Below, piece by piece: positions 1 through 7,885 of a stretch of DNA of 34,245 nucleotides; the first letter of the stretch is position 1, and every line of letters begins with the position of its first letter. Both the position numbers and the translations under genes were made by a program. The notes beneath the pieces are model-generated. The model searched no databases. It was not told the DNA's origin and saw only the letters and a program-made list of their open reading frames with translations. The DNA lies in assembly GCA_913041665.1 (NCBI GenBank), contig CAJWKT010000012.1, positions 1-34,245 of the forward strand, written 5' to 3'. Source of the stretch: an uncultured Gammaproteobacteria bacterium. GTDB taxonomy: Bacteria; Pseudomonadota; Gammaproteobacteria; Steroidobacterales; Rariloculaceae.

Positions 1-81
1 GGGCGGGCGGCGCGTTCAGTTGTCACTTGTCGTTATACACACTCTACACACTACAGCAGGCACGGTAGCAGGCTCGATCTT

Positions 82-1251
82 CTAAGATTTGATGTTGCAA
101 TCAAACTGGCCGGGACGGTAGAAATACCCGAGCTGCGCCGCCATTGAGGCGCAGCTCGAGCCAATGTTGGAAAAGGCCGGTGGCGTTGCGGTACATAGCG
201 CCGGCTTTGGTTCTCCTGGTCGACCCGAAAGACAACAATCGGTGGAACAATAATCATGGCTTGGTCCGCTGGGACCTAATGCGGGACGGAGGGGTTTCTC
301 CATCATGCGTTCATAGATTAGGTCGCGAATCATTCTGACGAAATCAGGGTGTGTTCCAACCGTGGAGGCGCGGACCATATTGAGATCAATTTCTTGTGCA
401 CGCTGTCTGGCTTCGGTATCTAGATCCAGCAATACTTCCAAATGATCACAAACAAATCCAATCGGTGCCACTACCACATCTCTGACATTTTCTTTTTTTG
501 CCTCAGCCAGTGCGTCGCACACATCGGGGCCTAACCACGCCTCTTTGCCATAGCTGGCATTGTTACTTTGATACACCAAGCGCCAGTGTTGGTGGCCCAG
601 CGCATCACCTATTAGCTGGCAGGATTCTTTTAACTGCTTTTGATAGTTAGTCTGATGCGCCATTGACTCCGGAAGGCTGTGAGCAGTGAATAAAACTAGT
701 GATTTTTTTCTTCCCTTCTCGGGAATTTTTTTTAATGCATCTTGAACACACTCGGAGAAGGCTTTAATAAAGCCCGGGTGGTTGTAGCCTAACCGCAGCT
801 TATCAATATGGGGTGGATTTTCTAGTCCGTGCATGGCCTCATAGAGGTCCTCTCGGTACTTGCGGCAACCACTATATGAGCTGAAATTGCTTGTAACGAA
901 GGTGATAACACGCTTAACGCCATCAGCCATCATTTGTCTCATTGTGTCTGCTAATAATGGATACCAGTTGCGGTTTCCCCAGTAAATCGGCAGTTCTGGT
1001 CCTTGGGCATCCAACTCAGTTCGTAAGGCTGCAATGAGTTTTCGAGTGTGCATATTAATTGGACTTACGCCGCCAAATGCTTCATAGCGTTTTGCTATTC
1101 GTGCCCTGGCGGGCTCAGGAAGTTTTAGACCACGTAACACGTTGTCCAAGAAAGGAATGACATCGTCTAAGTTTTCGGGTCCACCAAAGGAAACTATTAA
1201 GAGCGCGTCGTATTGATTTGCATTGTCATCAAAAAGATTCTGCTGGCTCAT
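82..1251 (-). CDS. hemH: Ferrochelatase, probably coproporphyrin type with Fe-S tail (HemH/CpfC)
   Basis: Inserts ferrous iron into a porphyrin, the metal-insertion step of heme synthesis. The 389-residue protein has the family catalytic pair: His191 in a HSLP motif and Glu272 in a DHLEVLLDLDTEA motif, 81 residues apart as in characterised ferrochelatases. The segment SSYSGCRKYRE (Cys129), the HSLP form and a cysteine-rich tail (Cys335, Cys339, Cys340, Cys353) resemble actinobacterial enzymes, in which one internal and three C-terminal cysteines bind a [2Fe-2S] cluster. Enterobacterial HemH lacks that tail. It is the last gene of the operon; its ATG overlaps the stop of the hemQ-like gene (ATGA), implying translational coupling. 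The family assignment is firm. The use of coproporphyrin rather than protoporphyrin, and the cluster, are inferences from the cysteine pattern and the neighbour. Confidence 0.95.
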   Translation of the reverse strand: MSQQNLFDDNANQYDALLIVSFGGPENLDDVIPFLDNVLRGLKLPEPARARIAKRYEAFGGVSPINMHTRKLIAALRTELDAQGPELPIYWGNRNWYPLLADTMRQMMADGVKRVITFVTSNFSSYSGCRKYREDLYEAMHGLENPPHIDKLRLGYNHPGFIKAFSECVQDALKKIPEKGRKKSLVLFTAHSLPESMAHQTNYQKQLKESCQLIGDALGHQHWRLVYQSNNASYGKEAWLGPDVCDALAEAKKENVRDVVVAPIGFVCDHLEVLLDLDTEARQRAQEIDLNMVRASTVGTHPDFVRMIRDLIYERMMEKPLRPALGPSGPSHDYCSTDCCLSGRPGEPKPALCTATPPAFSNIGSSCASMAAQLGYFYRPGQFDCNIKS

Positions 1252-2003
1252 ATTTTCTTTGTTTTAGCTTGTTTGCTTTGCCATGCCACCTTTCCAACAA
1301 AGAATGGCCCCAGACTATCTAGATATTGGGACGTTTGTTCAGTGCCACGCATTTCCTGAATTACAGTAGAAAGTGGGTGCAAGTTTTTACCCAAGAGTCC
1401 TACGATGAAATCGTTGTCATTTTTATCAAGGCCGTGACAGGCAAGGCGGATATCGGAGGCAAGGCCCGCAGAGCCAAAGCGCTTACCCAAAGTGCCATGC
1501 TCAGCCAGGATCCGGCGTTTGTGACTTACGGACAATGTTTCAAAATTTTTGGCTCGGCGCAACGGGTACCATACTGCCCAACGCAAATCTGGGTTTGTGA
1601 CTCTTTGTTGTGGGCGTGTAAACAATGTTTCGACCAGGTCCGTCTCATATCCAATAGAGTAGGTTCGTCCAAGCATTTCGAACTCACTCTTGCAGCACAT
1701 ATTAGAAAATGGTGGTTCGCTGAGTGTTCTCCGAAGATTGGTAACAAAGTAATCTGGATTTTCACTCATAATAAGGATGCCGATTCCTTGTGGGTCGTTG
1801 ACATTGAGATAAAGTACGCCATCGGCACCTAAATTTTCTAAGGCTTTGATTGCGGGAGCAGGGTCTGTACAGGCTCCGAAGGCGGTAAATTTCATGAAAA
1901 GTCGCCGATCCAACGAGATTGAGTCTCCGTTTTTGTCGGTACCTCGTTCCCCGAGGTCCACATGGTGTCCTGTATTCTTTTTGGGGCTATCTGATGCACT
2001 CAT
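1248..2003 (-). CDS. hemQ: Chlorite dismutase-family protein, HemQ/ChdC-like coproheme decarboxylase
   Basis: Probably converts coproheme to heme b by two oxidative decarboxylations, the last step of the coproporphyrin-dependent pathway. The 251-residue protein matches the C-terminal half of the chlorite dismutase/HemQ family: a WYPLRR segment holding the candidate reactive Tyr146, an AEHGTLGKRF segment with the candidate proximal heme ligand His169, a QEMRGTEQTSQY segment, and a terminal GPFFVG. The first 30 residues are polar and probably disordered. The start is supported by AAGGAA eight bases upstream. It lies 39 bases after hemE and overlaps hemH by four bases, which argues for a heme-synthetic role over chlorite detoxification. 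I cannot see the residues separating HemQ from true chlorite dismutases, so function rests mainly on context. Confidence 0.82.
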   Translation of the reverse strand: MSASDSPKKNTGHHVDLGERGTDKNGDSISLDRRLFMKFTAFGACTDPAPAIKALENLGADGVLYLNVNDPQGIGILIMSENPDYFVTNLRRTLSEPPFSNMCCKSEFEMLGRTYSIGYETDLVETLFTRPQQRVTNPDLRWAVWYPLRRAKNFETLSVSHKRRILAEHGTLGKRFGSAGLASDIRLACHGLDKNDNDFIVGLLGKNLHPLSTVIQEMRGTEQTSQYLDSLGPFFVGKVAWQSKQAKTKKI

Positions 2004-2042
2004 TATGCGTTCCTTGTTTGTAATTCATAGTGCAATCAACAG

Positions 2043-3056
2043 TTAGGATTCATCATGGACCACTTCTACCAGCGCTTGAACACTTTCGATAGGGGTATCC
2101 GGTAGAATGCCGTGTCCGAGATTCACGATGTGACCGGTAGCTTTCACTTGTCTCAAAAGCTCTAAAGTTGCGGTCCGGGTTGGTTCAGCACCTCCAATTA
2201 AAATGGCAGGATCAATGTTGCCTTGAAATGCTATCCGGTCGCCATATTTTGCCTGTAGATTCGGCAGATTCTCTCTCCAATCTACGGCCAAGACGTCGGT
2301 GGGTAGGGTTGCGTAAGCTTCTACCAAATGCGGCGCATTTTGAAGAAAAAGGATTCTCCGTACATTGCTCTTTCCCACAGTGTCCAGCATGGCCTCTAAA
2401 TGGGGCCGAACAAGTTGCTCCCAATCGGATCGTGAGAGCAAGCCTGCCCAGGAATCGAATATCTGCACCGCGTCGGCACCCGCTTCAGCTTGGCGAATCA
2501 AATAGCGTGCCATAAGCTTGGATAAACGCTCCAAGAGTAGATGTAAAATTTTCGGCTCTGTTCTCGCTAGTGCACGTAATTTGGGAAACCCATTTTTTCC
2601 ACGTCCCTCAACAAGGTATGCGGCGAGTGTCCAGGGCGCACCACAGAAGCCGAGCAACGCAGTTTCCTTGGGTAATTCCTTCTGCGTGAGCTTAAGCGCG
2701 GCAATGACCTCAGGGGCCACTTCCTCAGGATCCGGATCATGGAGTGCTTTCACCGCGGCTAGAGTTCGTATTGGTTCGGCAATTTCAGGGCCTGGATTGA
2801 ATTCGAAATCAACCCCCAGTGCTGGAATGGGACTCATGATGTCAGCAAAAATGATTGCTGCATCTAACGGAAATCGTTCAATGGGCTGCAGCGTTACAGT
2901 CGTCGCTAGCTCTGGATTCCTCGATAATTCCTTGAAACTATAACGCGTACGAAGCTTTCGGTATTCAGGAAGATAGCGTCCGGCCTGGCGCATGATCCAT
3001 AGTGGACGCCGTGAGACTGACTCCCGTGCGATCGCTTGGGTGAGCAGGTTACTCAT
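2043..3056 (-). CDS. hemE: Uroporphyrinogen decarboxylase HemE
   Basis: Decarboxylates the four acetate side chains of uroporphyrinogen III to give coproporphyrinogen III in the cytoplasm. The 337-residue protein begins MSNLLTQAIARESVSRRP and continues with the family signature PLWIMRQAGRYLPEYRK, then FADIMSPIPALG and GFCGAPWTLAAYLVEGRG. An in-frame ATG 28 codons further upstream exists, but it would add an atypical extension buried in the response-regulator gene. The start chosen here matches the usual family N-terminus and overlaps the response-regulator stop by eight bases (ATGAGTAA). It follows the two-component genes and precedes the hemQ-like gene. HemE serves both the protoporphyrin and coproporphyrin routes, so on its own it does not tell which is used. 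Confidence 0.96.
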   Translation of the reverse strand: MSNLLTQAIARESVSRRPLWIMRQAGRYLPEYRKLRTRYSFKELSRNPELATTVTLQPIERFPLDAAIIFADIMSPIPALGVDFEFNPGPEIAEPIRTLAAVKALHDPDPEEVAPEVIAALKLTQKELPKETALLGFCGAPWTLAAYLVEGRGKNGFPKLRALARTEPKILHLLLERLSKLMARYLIRQAEAGADAVQIFDSWAGLLSRSDWEQLVRPHLEAMLDTVGKSNVRRILFLQNAPHLVEAYATLPTDVLAVDWRENLPNLQAKYGDRIAFQGNIDPAILIGGAEPTRTATLELLRQVKATGHIVNLGHGILPDTPIESVQALVEVVHDES

Positions 3057-3765
3057 TAAAAGTCTCGGGTTCCATTGTGAAGCGGTAACCAATCCCATGA
3101 ACGGTGTGAAAGTATTGTGGCTCTTCGGGGTTTTTTTCAAAACGTTTTCTCAAACGGACGATAAAGTTGTCGATTGTGCGTGTAGAAGGGAAAACCTCGT
3201 AGCCCCAAACCTTGTCTAGAATGTCTTCGCGCGGTACCACATCACCCGTTTTTTCCGTCAGCACTTTTAAAATCATTGCTTCCTTGTGGGTGAGCGCATG
3301 TTTGCTACCATCCCAGGCGTGCGCATGGTAGCTGTGAAAGTTAACTTCGTTATCGCCAAAAACAAGATGTTCTTTCTGTTCTCGGTACCAGTCCGTACGG
3401 CGCAAAATAGCGGCCACGCGCAACAGAAGTTCTCTTAATTCAAATGGTTTTGCGAGATAGTCATCACCACCCGCTTCGAGCCCACGTATGCGGTCACTAG
3501 TGCTTCCTTTGACCGTGAAGAAAAGTACTGGTGTTTGCAAGCCCTGGTCCCGTATTTGCTTGCAAACCTGCAAACCATCAAGTTTAGGCATCATTACGTC
3601 CAATATAATTAAATCAAAATTGGCCGCGTTTATTTTTTCAAGTCCCTCTTGTCCATCATAAGCAATTTCAGTGTTGTAACCCTCTGCTTGTAGGTTTTCG
3701 CTGACTCCATTGGCCAAATGGGTTTCGTCATCGATAATCAGGATGTGGGCAGGACTCTCACTCAT
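3049..3765 (-). CDS. OmpR/PhoB-family response regulator
   Basis: DNA-binding half of a two-component system. The 238-residue protein has an N-terminal receiver domain (about residues 7-118) with the acidic pair Asp12-Asp13, phospho-acceptor Asp56 in ILDVMMPKLDG, Thr84 and Lys106 in AKPFE. The C-terminal winged helix (about 135-233) includes the recognition segment STRTIDNFIVRLRKRF and the closing hairpin VHGIGYRF. It overlaps its kinase by ATGA and hemE by eight bases, so it is translated as part of the heme operon. Regulators of this family bind tandem direct repeats spaced about 11 bp, and such a repeat lies upstream of hemA at 10201-10220. Autoregulation of the operon is my inference. The signal sensed is unknown. 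Confidence 0.93.
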   Translation of the reverse strand: MSESPAHILIIDDETHLANGVSENLQAEGYNTEIAYDGQEGLEKINAANFDLIILDVMMPKLDGLQVCKQIRDQGLQTPVLFFTVKGSTSDRIRGLEAGGDDYLAKPFELRELLLRVAAILRRTDWYREQKEHLVFGDNEVNFHSYHAHAWDGSKHALTHKEAMILKVLTEKTGDVVPREDILDKVWGYEVFPSTRTIDNFIVRLRKRFEKNPEEPQYFHTVHGIGYRFTMEPETFNE

Positions 3766-4859
3766 GATTTGTTGCTCTCAGCTTTAGGCCTGGGCCAATT
3801 AATGGTAAAGGTCGCACCCCTGCCTTTTCCCTTGCTAAAAGCTTCAATTTTTCCACCCGACAATTTAACCAGTTCTCGTGCGATATAAAGTCCTAGGCCC
3901 GTGCCTGCCATGACCCGTCGCATTTCTTCTCCAGAACGGTAAAATTTCTCAAAAATCATTACCGAATCCTGGGGGACAAAGCCGATGCCATCGTCTGACA
4001 CCTTTACTTCTACCTGATTGTGTTTAGCGCGCGCGGTGACAGTGATCGATTTCCCTCCCCCAGCAATACAAGCTTTAACGGCATTATCTAGAATATTTCG
4101 AAATACGCTTTCGACGGCGGCGCTGTCGGCAACTAATGTTAATTCCTCAGGTACTTCTTGTGTGATACGAATATTATGAGTTTGGGCATGTTCCTCGAGT
4201 TGAGCAATCCCGGCGTCGATAATATTAACTAATGAAACAGGCTCCATTTTAAGTGAGTGATGGCCTTCCTCCAGTTGGGTCGTATCAAGAAGATTTTCTA
4301 TCAGCCGCAAGAGTCGGGCGCCATCTTGAAGAATTCGTCCGCCTAGCCGTTGAGTTATCGGTTCATCAATTCTCATCGTGAGGGTTTCTGCAGCGAGTTG
4401 CATACTTGCCAATGGACTTTTGAATTCATGGGACACGGCGGCAAGAAAATTTTGTTGTCGTTTTCGTAGCTGTGCATCGTGCCGAATTGTCCGAGTCAGT
4501 ACGATAATTCCGCCAAGAAGAACTAGAAGGAAGAAACCACCCTCCCAAAAATACTGATTAATTCTGGAAGATTCCTCTCCTTCAATCTCATCCACAGCAT
4601 TGACTTCTACTCGCGCGATCCCGGATTCGATCTTTAGGTGAGGCAGCAGCACCTCAAGTTCCGCGGTGGTCGGTGTTTCACCCAGAAAGCGAGTGACTAC
4701 CTGAGCGTCGGAGTCATAAAGAACTACTAAGCGGTCTGTTATTCCGCGCGTGTAGGCTGCATGGTCGGTGATCCACCAAAAAACCTGGGCCGCCGAAATC
4801 AAAAATAGTACTAGAAAACCGATTTGCAATGCTTTGCTAGGGTCGCGCCAAACAATCAT
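3762..4859 (-). CDS. Membrane sensor histidine kinase
   Basis: Sensor half of the two-component pair. The 365-residue protein has a transmembrane helix at about residues 12-30, a short periplasmic segment of about 75 residues (32-104), a second helix at about 107-122, a HisKA domain with phospho-accepting His144 in AAVSHEFKSPLASMQ, and a HATPase domain with N-box FRNILDNAVKA, G1 box VSDDGIGF and G2 box GTGLGLYIARELV. There is no clear HAMP or PAS domain. A strong ribosome-binding site (GAGAGGA) precedes the ATG, and the gene starts 16 bases after hemL. It lies inside the heme operon, so a signal linked to heme, iron, oxygen or porphyrin is plausible, but nothing in the short sensor region identifies it. 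Confidence 0.93.
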   Translation of the reverse strand: MIVWRDPSKALQIGFLVLFLISAAQVFWWITDHAAYTRGITDRLVVLYDSDAQVVTRFLGETPTTAELEVLLPHLKIESGIARVEVNAVDEIEGEESSRINQYFWEGGFFLLVLLGGIIVLTRTIRHDAQLRKRQQNFLAAVSHEFKSPLASMQLAAETLTMRIDEPITQRLGGRILQDGARLLRLIENLLDTTQLEEGHHSLKMEPVSLVNIIDAGIAQLEEHAQTHNIRITQEVPEELTLVADSAAVESVFRNILDNAVKACIAGGGKSITVTARAKHNQVEVKVSDDGIGFVPQDSVMIFEKFYRSGEEMRRVMAGTGLGLYIARELVKLSGGKIEAFSKGKGRGATFTINWPRPKAESNKS

Positions 4860-4875
4860 AGGGAAATCCTCTCGT

Positions 4876-6171
4876 TTAACACACTTTCTTTAATGCAGTA
4901 GCCAGGGTTTCGCCAAGACGATCAATATCCTGCTGGGTATGCGCCAAGGACAAAAAACCTACTTCATAGGCCGAGGGCGCTAAAGCTACACCCTGGGCTA
5001 ATAACTCATGGAAAATAGGACTATATGTTTTGCCGACGTTGGGGTTGATGGCTTCAGCTGAACGGGGTAAATCGTTTGTGAGCCAAGCAATCCAAAACAA
5101 AGACCCGAGACGGCACAACTTAGCTGGCATGGGACTCTCGGCCAGTACGGGCCCGAGTGTGCTTTCGAGATACAACCCGAGTTGCTCCAGGGCATGCCAT
5201 CCATTCTCCGATTTTAATAAACTCAATGTGGTTAAGCCCGCAGCCATGGCTACTGGATTACCGGATAAAGTACCCGCCTGATAGACGCCACCCGCTGGTG
5301 CAAGATGTTTCATAGTTGCTTCTGGACCTGCAAAGGCACCAACCGGCATGCCGCCCCCTATAACTTTTCCAAAGGTAGCGAGGTCCGGTATTACACCATA
5401 ATGTTCTGCTGCACCACCTCTGCCAAGCCTGAAGCCGGAGATAACTTCATCAAATATAAGCAACACTTCGTATTTCGTACATTGGGCACGGAGCACCTCC
5501 AAAAATTGTGGTCTTTGCAATAACAATCCGTTGTTAGCAGGTACGGGCTCAATGATCACCGCTGCAATGCAGTCACCCTTTTCTTTGAAAAGTTTCAAAA
5601 GGGCCTCGGTATCATCCAACGGCAATACTATCGTCAGTCGGGTAAAATCCTCTGGTACACCGTCCGAAGAAGGTTTTCCAAATGTTGTAAGCCCGGAACC
5701 TGCTGCGACTAGCAAGCCATCTGAATGCCCGTGATAGCAGCCGGAAAATTTGACGATAATGTCTCTTCCAGTTACGCCCCTTGCCAAACGCACAGCGCTC
5801 ATAACGGCTTCCGTACCGGATGAAACAAAGCGTACTTGCTCAATTCCGGGATAGGAATCTACTACTTCTTCAGCGAGCTTGATTTCTATACTCGTAGGTG
5901 CACCATACGAGGTACCCTGGGCAGATGCTCGCTGTATACTTTCAACTACTGCTGGGTGTGCGTGACCCAGAATCAATGGGCCCCAGGAACCAACGAAATC
6001 CAAATACTTGTGACCGTTCTCGTCTATCACTTGAGTTCCCTTGGCCCACCGGATGACAGGAGGTGTCCCACCCACGGCTCCAAATGCTCGCACGGGTGAA
6101 CTTACGCCCCCGGGCAATACGATCTCGGCGCGCTTGAACCATTGCTCGGACTTATTTCTGGTTAAAGCCAT
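4876..6171 (-). CDS. hemL: Glutamate-1-semialdehyde 2,1-aminomutase HemL
   Basis: PLP enzyme that converts glutamate-1-semialdehyde to 5-aminolevulinate, the second committed step of the C5 pathway. The 431-residue length is typical. Visible features are VLPGGVSSPVRAF near the N-terminus, the cofactor phosphate-binding SSGTEAVMSAVRLARG (about 117-132), CYHGHSDGLL, FDEVISGFR (about 240-248) and the Schiff-base lysine Lys269 in ATFGKVIGGGMPVGAF. Its start overlaps the end of hemB by ten bases. Together with hemA in the same operon it shows that 5-aminolevulinate is made from glutamyl-tRNA and not from glycine and succinyl-CoA. The two-component genes follow it immediately. Confidence 0.97.
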   Translation of the reverse strand: MALTRNKSEQWFKRAEIVLPGGVSSPVRAFGAVGGTPPVIRWAKGTQVIDENGHKYLDFVGSWGPLILGHAHPAVVESIQRASAQGTSYGAPTSIEIKLAEEVVDSYPGIEQVRFVSSGTEAVMSAVRLARGVTGRDIIVKFSGCYHGHSDGLLVAAGSGLTTFGKPSSDGVPEDFTRLTIVLPLDDTEALLKLFKEKGDCIAAVIIEPVPANNGLLLQRPQFLEVLRAQCTKYEVLLIFDEVISGFRLGRGGAAEHYGVIPDLATFGKVIGGGMPVGAFAGPEATMKHLAPAGGVYQAGTLSGNPVAMAAGLTTLSLLKSENGWHALEQLGLYLESTLGPVLAESPMPAKLCRLGSLFWIAWLTNDLPRSAEAINPNVGKTYSPIFHELLAQGVALAPSAYEVGFLSLAHTQQDIDRLGETLATALKKVC

Positions 6172-7163
6172 TTTTTTTGTAATGCATCCCTGCAGTGATA
6201 CGTGATGATCTGATCGGCACCTGCACGCCGAATCGCTATTAGATTTTCTCGCACGACTTTCGATTCTTCCAACCAGCCTTTTTCGGCCGCTGCCTTTACT
6301 GCCGCGTATTCTCCGGAGACGTTGTAGGCAGATAATGGCAACATGGTCGCACTGCGAACAGCCGAGATAACATCAAGGTATGCGAGGGCCGGCTTTACCA
6401 TAACCATGTCGGCTCCCTCTTGCTCATCAAGCTCGGTTTCCCTGATTGCCTCAAAAATATTCCGGGGATCCATCTGATAGCTTTGCCGGTCGCCGTAAGC
6501 GGGGGCTGAGTCGGCCGCGTCCCGGAACGGTCCGTAGTAGGCAGAGGCATATTTAGCGGAATACGCCAGAATGGCTACGTTTTGAAAACCACTGTCATCG
6601 AGTCCATCGCGAATGGCAGCAACTCGGCCATCCATCATATCCGAGGGAGCCACTACATCGGCTCCCGCATGGGCATGACTCAGCGCAGTTTCCACAAGTG
6701 GCCTCAAAGAACTATCGTTATCCACCTGGTTGTCTTTGATCAGACCACAATGGCCGTGATCAGTGTAAGAACAAAGACATACATCTGTTATGACAACAAG
6801 GTCATCCCCAAACATTCTTTTTAAATGGCCCACGGCCTGTTGCACTGCCCCATCAGGATCTGCCGCCGATTCGCCCTCGGGAGATTTTGTACCCTCCGCC
6901 GTTTGCCCGAACAAAAGTACTGAGCGGATTCCAAGATCCAGATCCGATTCTACTTGCTTAAGCAAATTTTCAATGCCCATCAGTGAAATGCCTGGCATCG
7001 AAGGAATAGGTTTTTCCCCTTTTTTTGTGGGTAGCACGAAGTGCGGGAGGATAAACTGATTTGCCTCAAGGTGAGTCTCCGCAGTGAGATCCCTCATAGA
7101 TTGGGTTTGGCGCAGTCTTCTTGGCCGGACACGGCCCGGTAGCGTAATCTTTAGTTTGCGCAT
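6162..7163 (-). CDS. hemB: Porphobilinogen synthase (5-aminolevulinate dehydratase) HemB
   Basis: Condenses two 5-aminolevulinate molecules to porphobilinogen. The 333-residue protein shows the two active-site lysines, Lys204 in YSAKYASAYYGPFRDA and Lys257 in MVMVKPALAYLD, and a cysteine-type zinc site (Cys129, Cys131, Cys139 in DVCLCSYTDHGHCG). This marks it as a zinc-dependent enzyme rather than a magnesium-only one. The start has GGAGG eight bases upstream and lies within the last 13 bases of hemD. A later in-frame ATG at residue 23 would remove the family's usual RPRRLR segment and was not chosen. It sits between hemD and hemL in the operon. Confidence 0.97.
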   Translation of the reverse strand: MRKLKITLPGRVRPRRLRQTQSMRDLTAETHLEANQFILPHFVLPTKKGEKPIPSMPGISLMGIENLLKQVESDLDLGIRSVLLFGQTAEGTKSPEGESAADPDGAVQQAVGHLKRMFGDDLVVITDVCLCSYTDHGHCGLIKDNQVDNDSSLRPLVETALSHAHAGADVVAPSDMMDGRVAAIRDGLDDSGFQNVAILAYSAKYASAYYGPFRDAADSAPAYGDRQSYQMDPRNIFEAIRETELDEQEGADMVMVKPALAYLDVISAVRSATMLPLSAYNVSGEYAAVKAAAEKGWLEESKVVRENLIAIRRAGADQIITYHCRDALQKKWL

Positions 7164-7882
7164 GAGAAAGCCTCCAGAAGTCCCTGTAAGTTGCTTTGCT
7201 TTGCTTCTCCAGCCACTGCAAGTCCAGCTGCCAGAACAGATGCCGTGGTTGAAGGGCCAATTGTGAAGACATTCGGCGTGGTATCCAATTCAACTTGATT
7301 GGTAAGCCCTGTGACCGCAGAAGGACTCGCAAGAAAAATACTATCTGCGCCCAGGGAGGATATTATCCTTCTACGTCCCTGGTTTTTTTTGGGGATTGTT
7401 CTATATAAATCTAACCGGACACATTCTTTTCCTACAGAATTTAATTCACTTTCAAGTGTTTTGCCTGCATTTTCAGCTAGCGCTATGATGAGTCGGCACG
7501 GGGACTTTATCTTTTTCCCCAACTCTCTCCCAAGTGATATTGCTGTGCTTTCTTCACTAATAAAATCTACCCTGCCCAGCTTTTCTCCCGCAGTCTGCGC
7601 TGTAGTGGGCCCGACTACAGCTATTTTAAGCTTTTCCGGCAAAGGTCTTTCGTAAAGTGCGGCAAATGCATTCACACCACGCCTGGAGGTGAACACAAGC
7701 CAATGAGCGCAGGGAACTTCCTGCTCTAGTTTCCCCAGAATCGTTTTGCTGATAATTGGTTCGCACTCAATGCATGGAAAAATAATCGGAACTGCGCTCA
7801 GTAGCCTCAGTTGGTCTGCCCAGGACTCGCAATCTTCCTCTGCCCTGGTAATTAAGATCCGTCGTCCGCTCAATTTATCCAC
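7151..7882 (-). CDS. hemD: Uroporphyrinogen-III synthase HemD
   Basis: Cyclises hydroxymethylbilane to uroporphyrinogen III with inversion of ring D. The family is poorly conserved. Supporting signs are the N-terminal RRILITRAEEDCESWADQL, the mid-protein LVFTSRRGVNAFAAL (about residues 62-76), IAVVGPTTAQTAGEKLG, and the late IFLASPSAVTGL and VFTIGPSTTASV, which are the usual landmarks of the two-lobed fold. The length of 243 residues is typical. It begins three bases after hemC and overlaps hemB by 13 bases. The hemC-hemD pairing is very common and strengthens the call. Confidence 0.93.
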   Translation of the reverse strand: MDKLSGRRILITRAEEDCESWADQLRLLSAVPIIFPCIECEPIISKTILGKLEQEVPCAHWLVFTSRRGVNAFAALYERPLPEKLKIAVVGPTTAQTAGEKLGRVDFISEESTAISLGRELGKKIKSPCRLIIALAENAGKTLESELNSVGKECVRLDLYRTIPKKNQGRRRIISSLGADSIFLASPSAVTGLTNQVELDTTPNVFTIGPSTTASVLAAGLAVAGEAKQSNLQGLLEAFSCAN

Positions 7883-7885
7883 CAG

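Noticed and set aside
1326-1832. 168-codon plus-strand frame opposite the hemQ-like gene
   Set aside because: It is antisense to a gene with clear family motifs, shows no recognisable domain and has no ribosome-binding site; it is a shadow frame.
2518-2943. 141-codon plus-strand frame opposite hemE
   Set aside because: Shadow of a strongly conserved gene; low-complexity Ser/Gly-rich translation without a domain.
3057-3140. A longer hemE start 28 codons upstream
   Set aside because: The added residues do not resemble the HemE N-terminus and lie wholly within the response-regulator coding sequence; the downstream ATG matches the family start and gives normal coupling.
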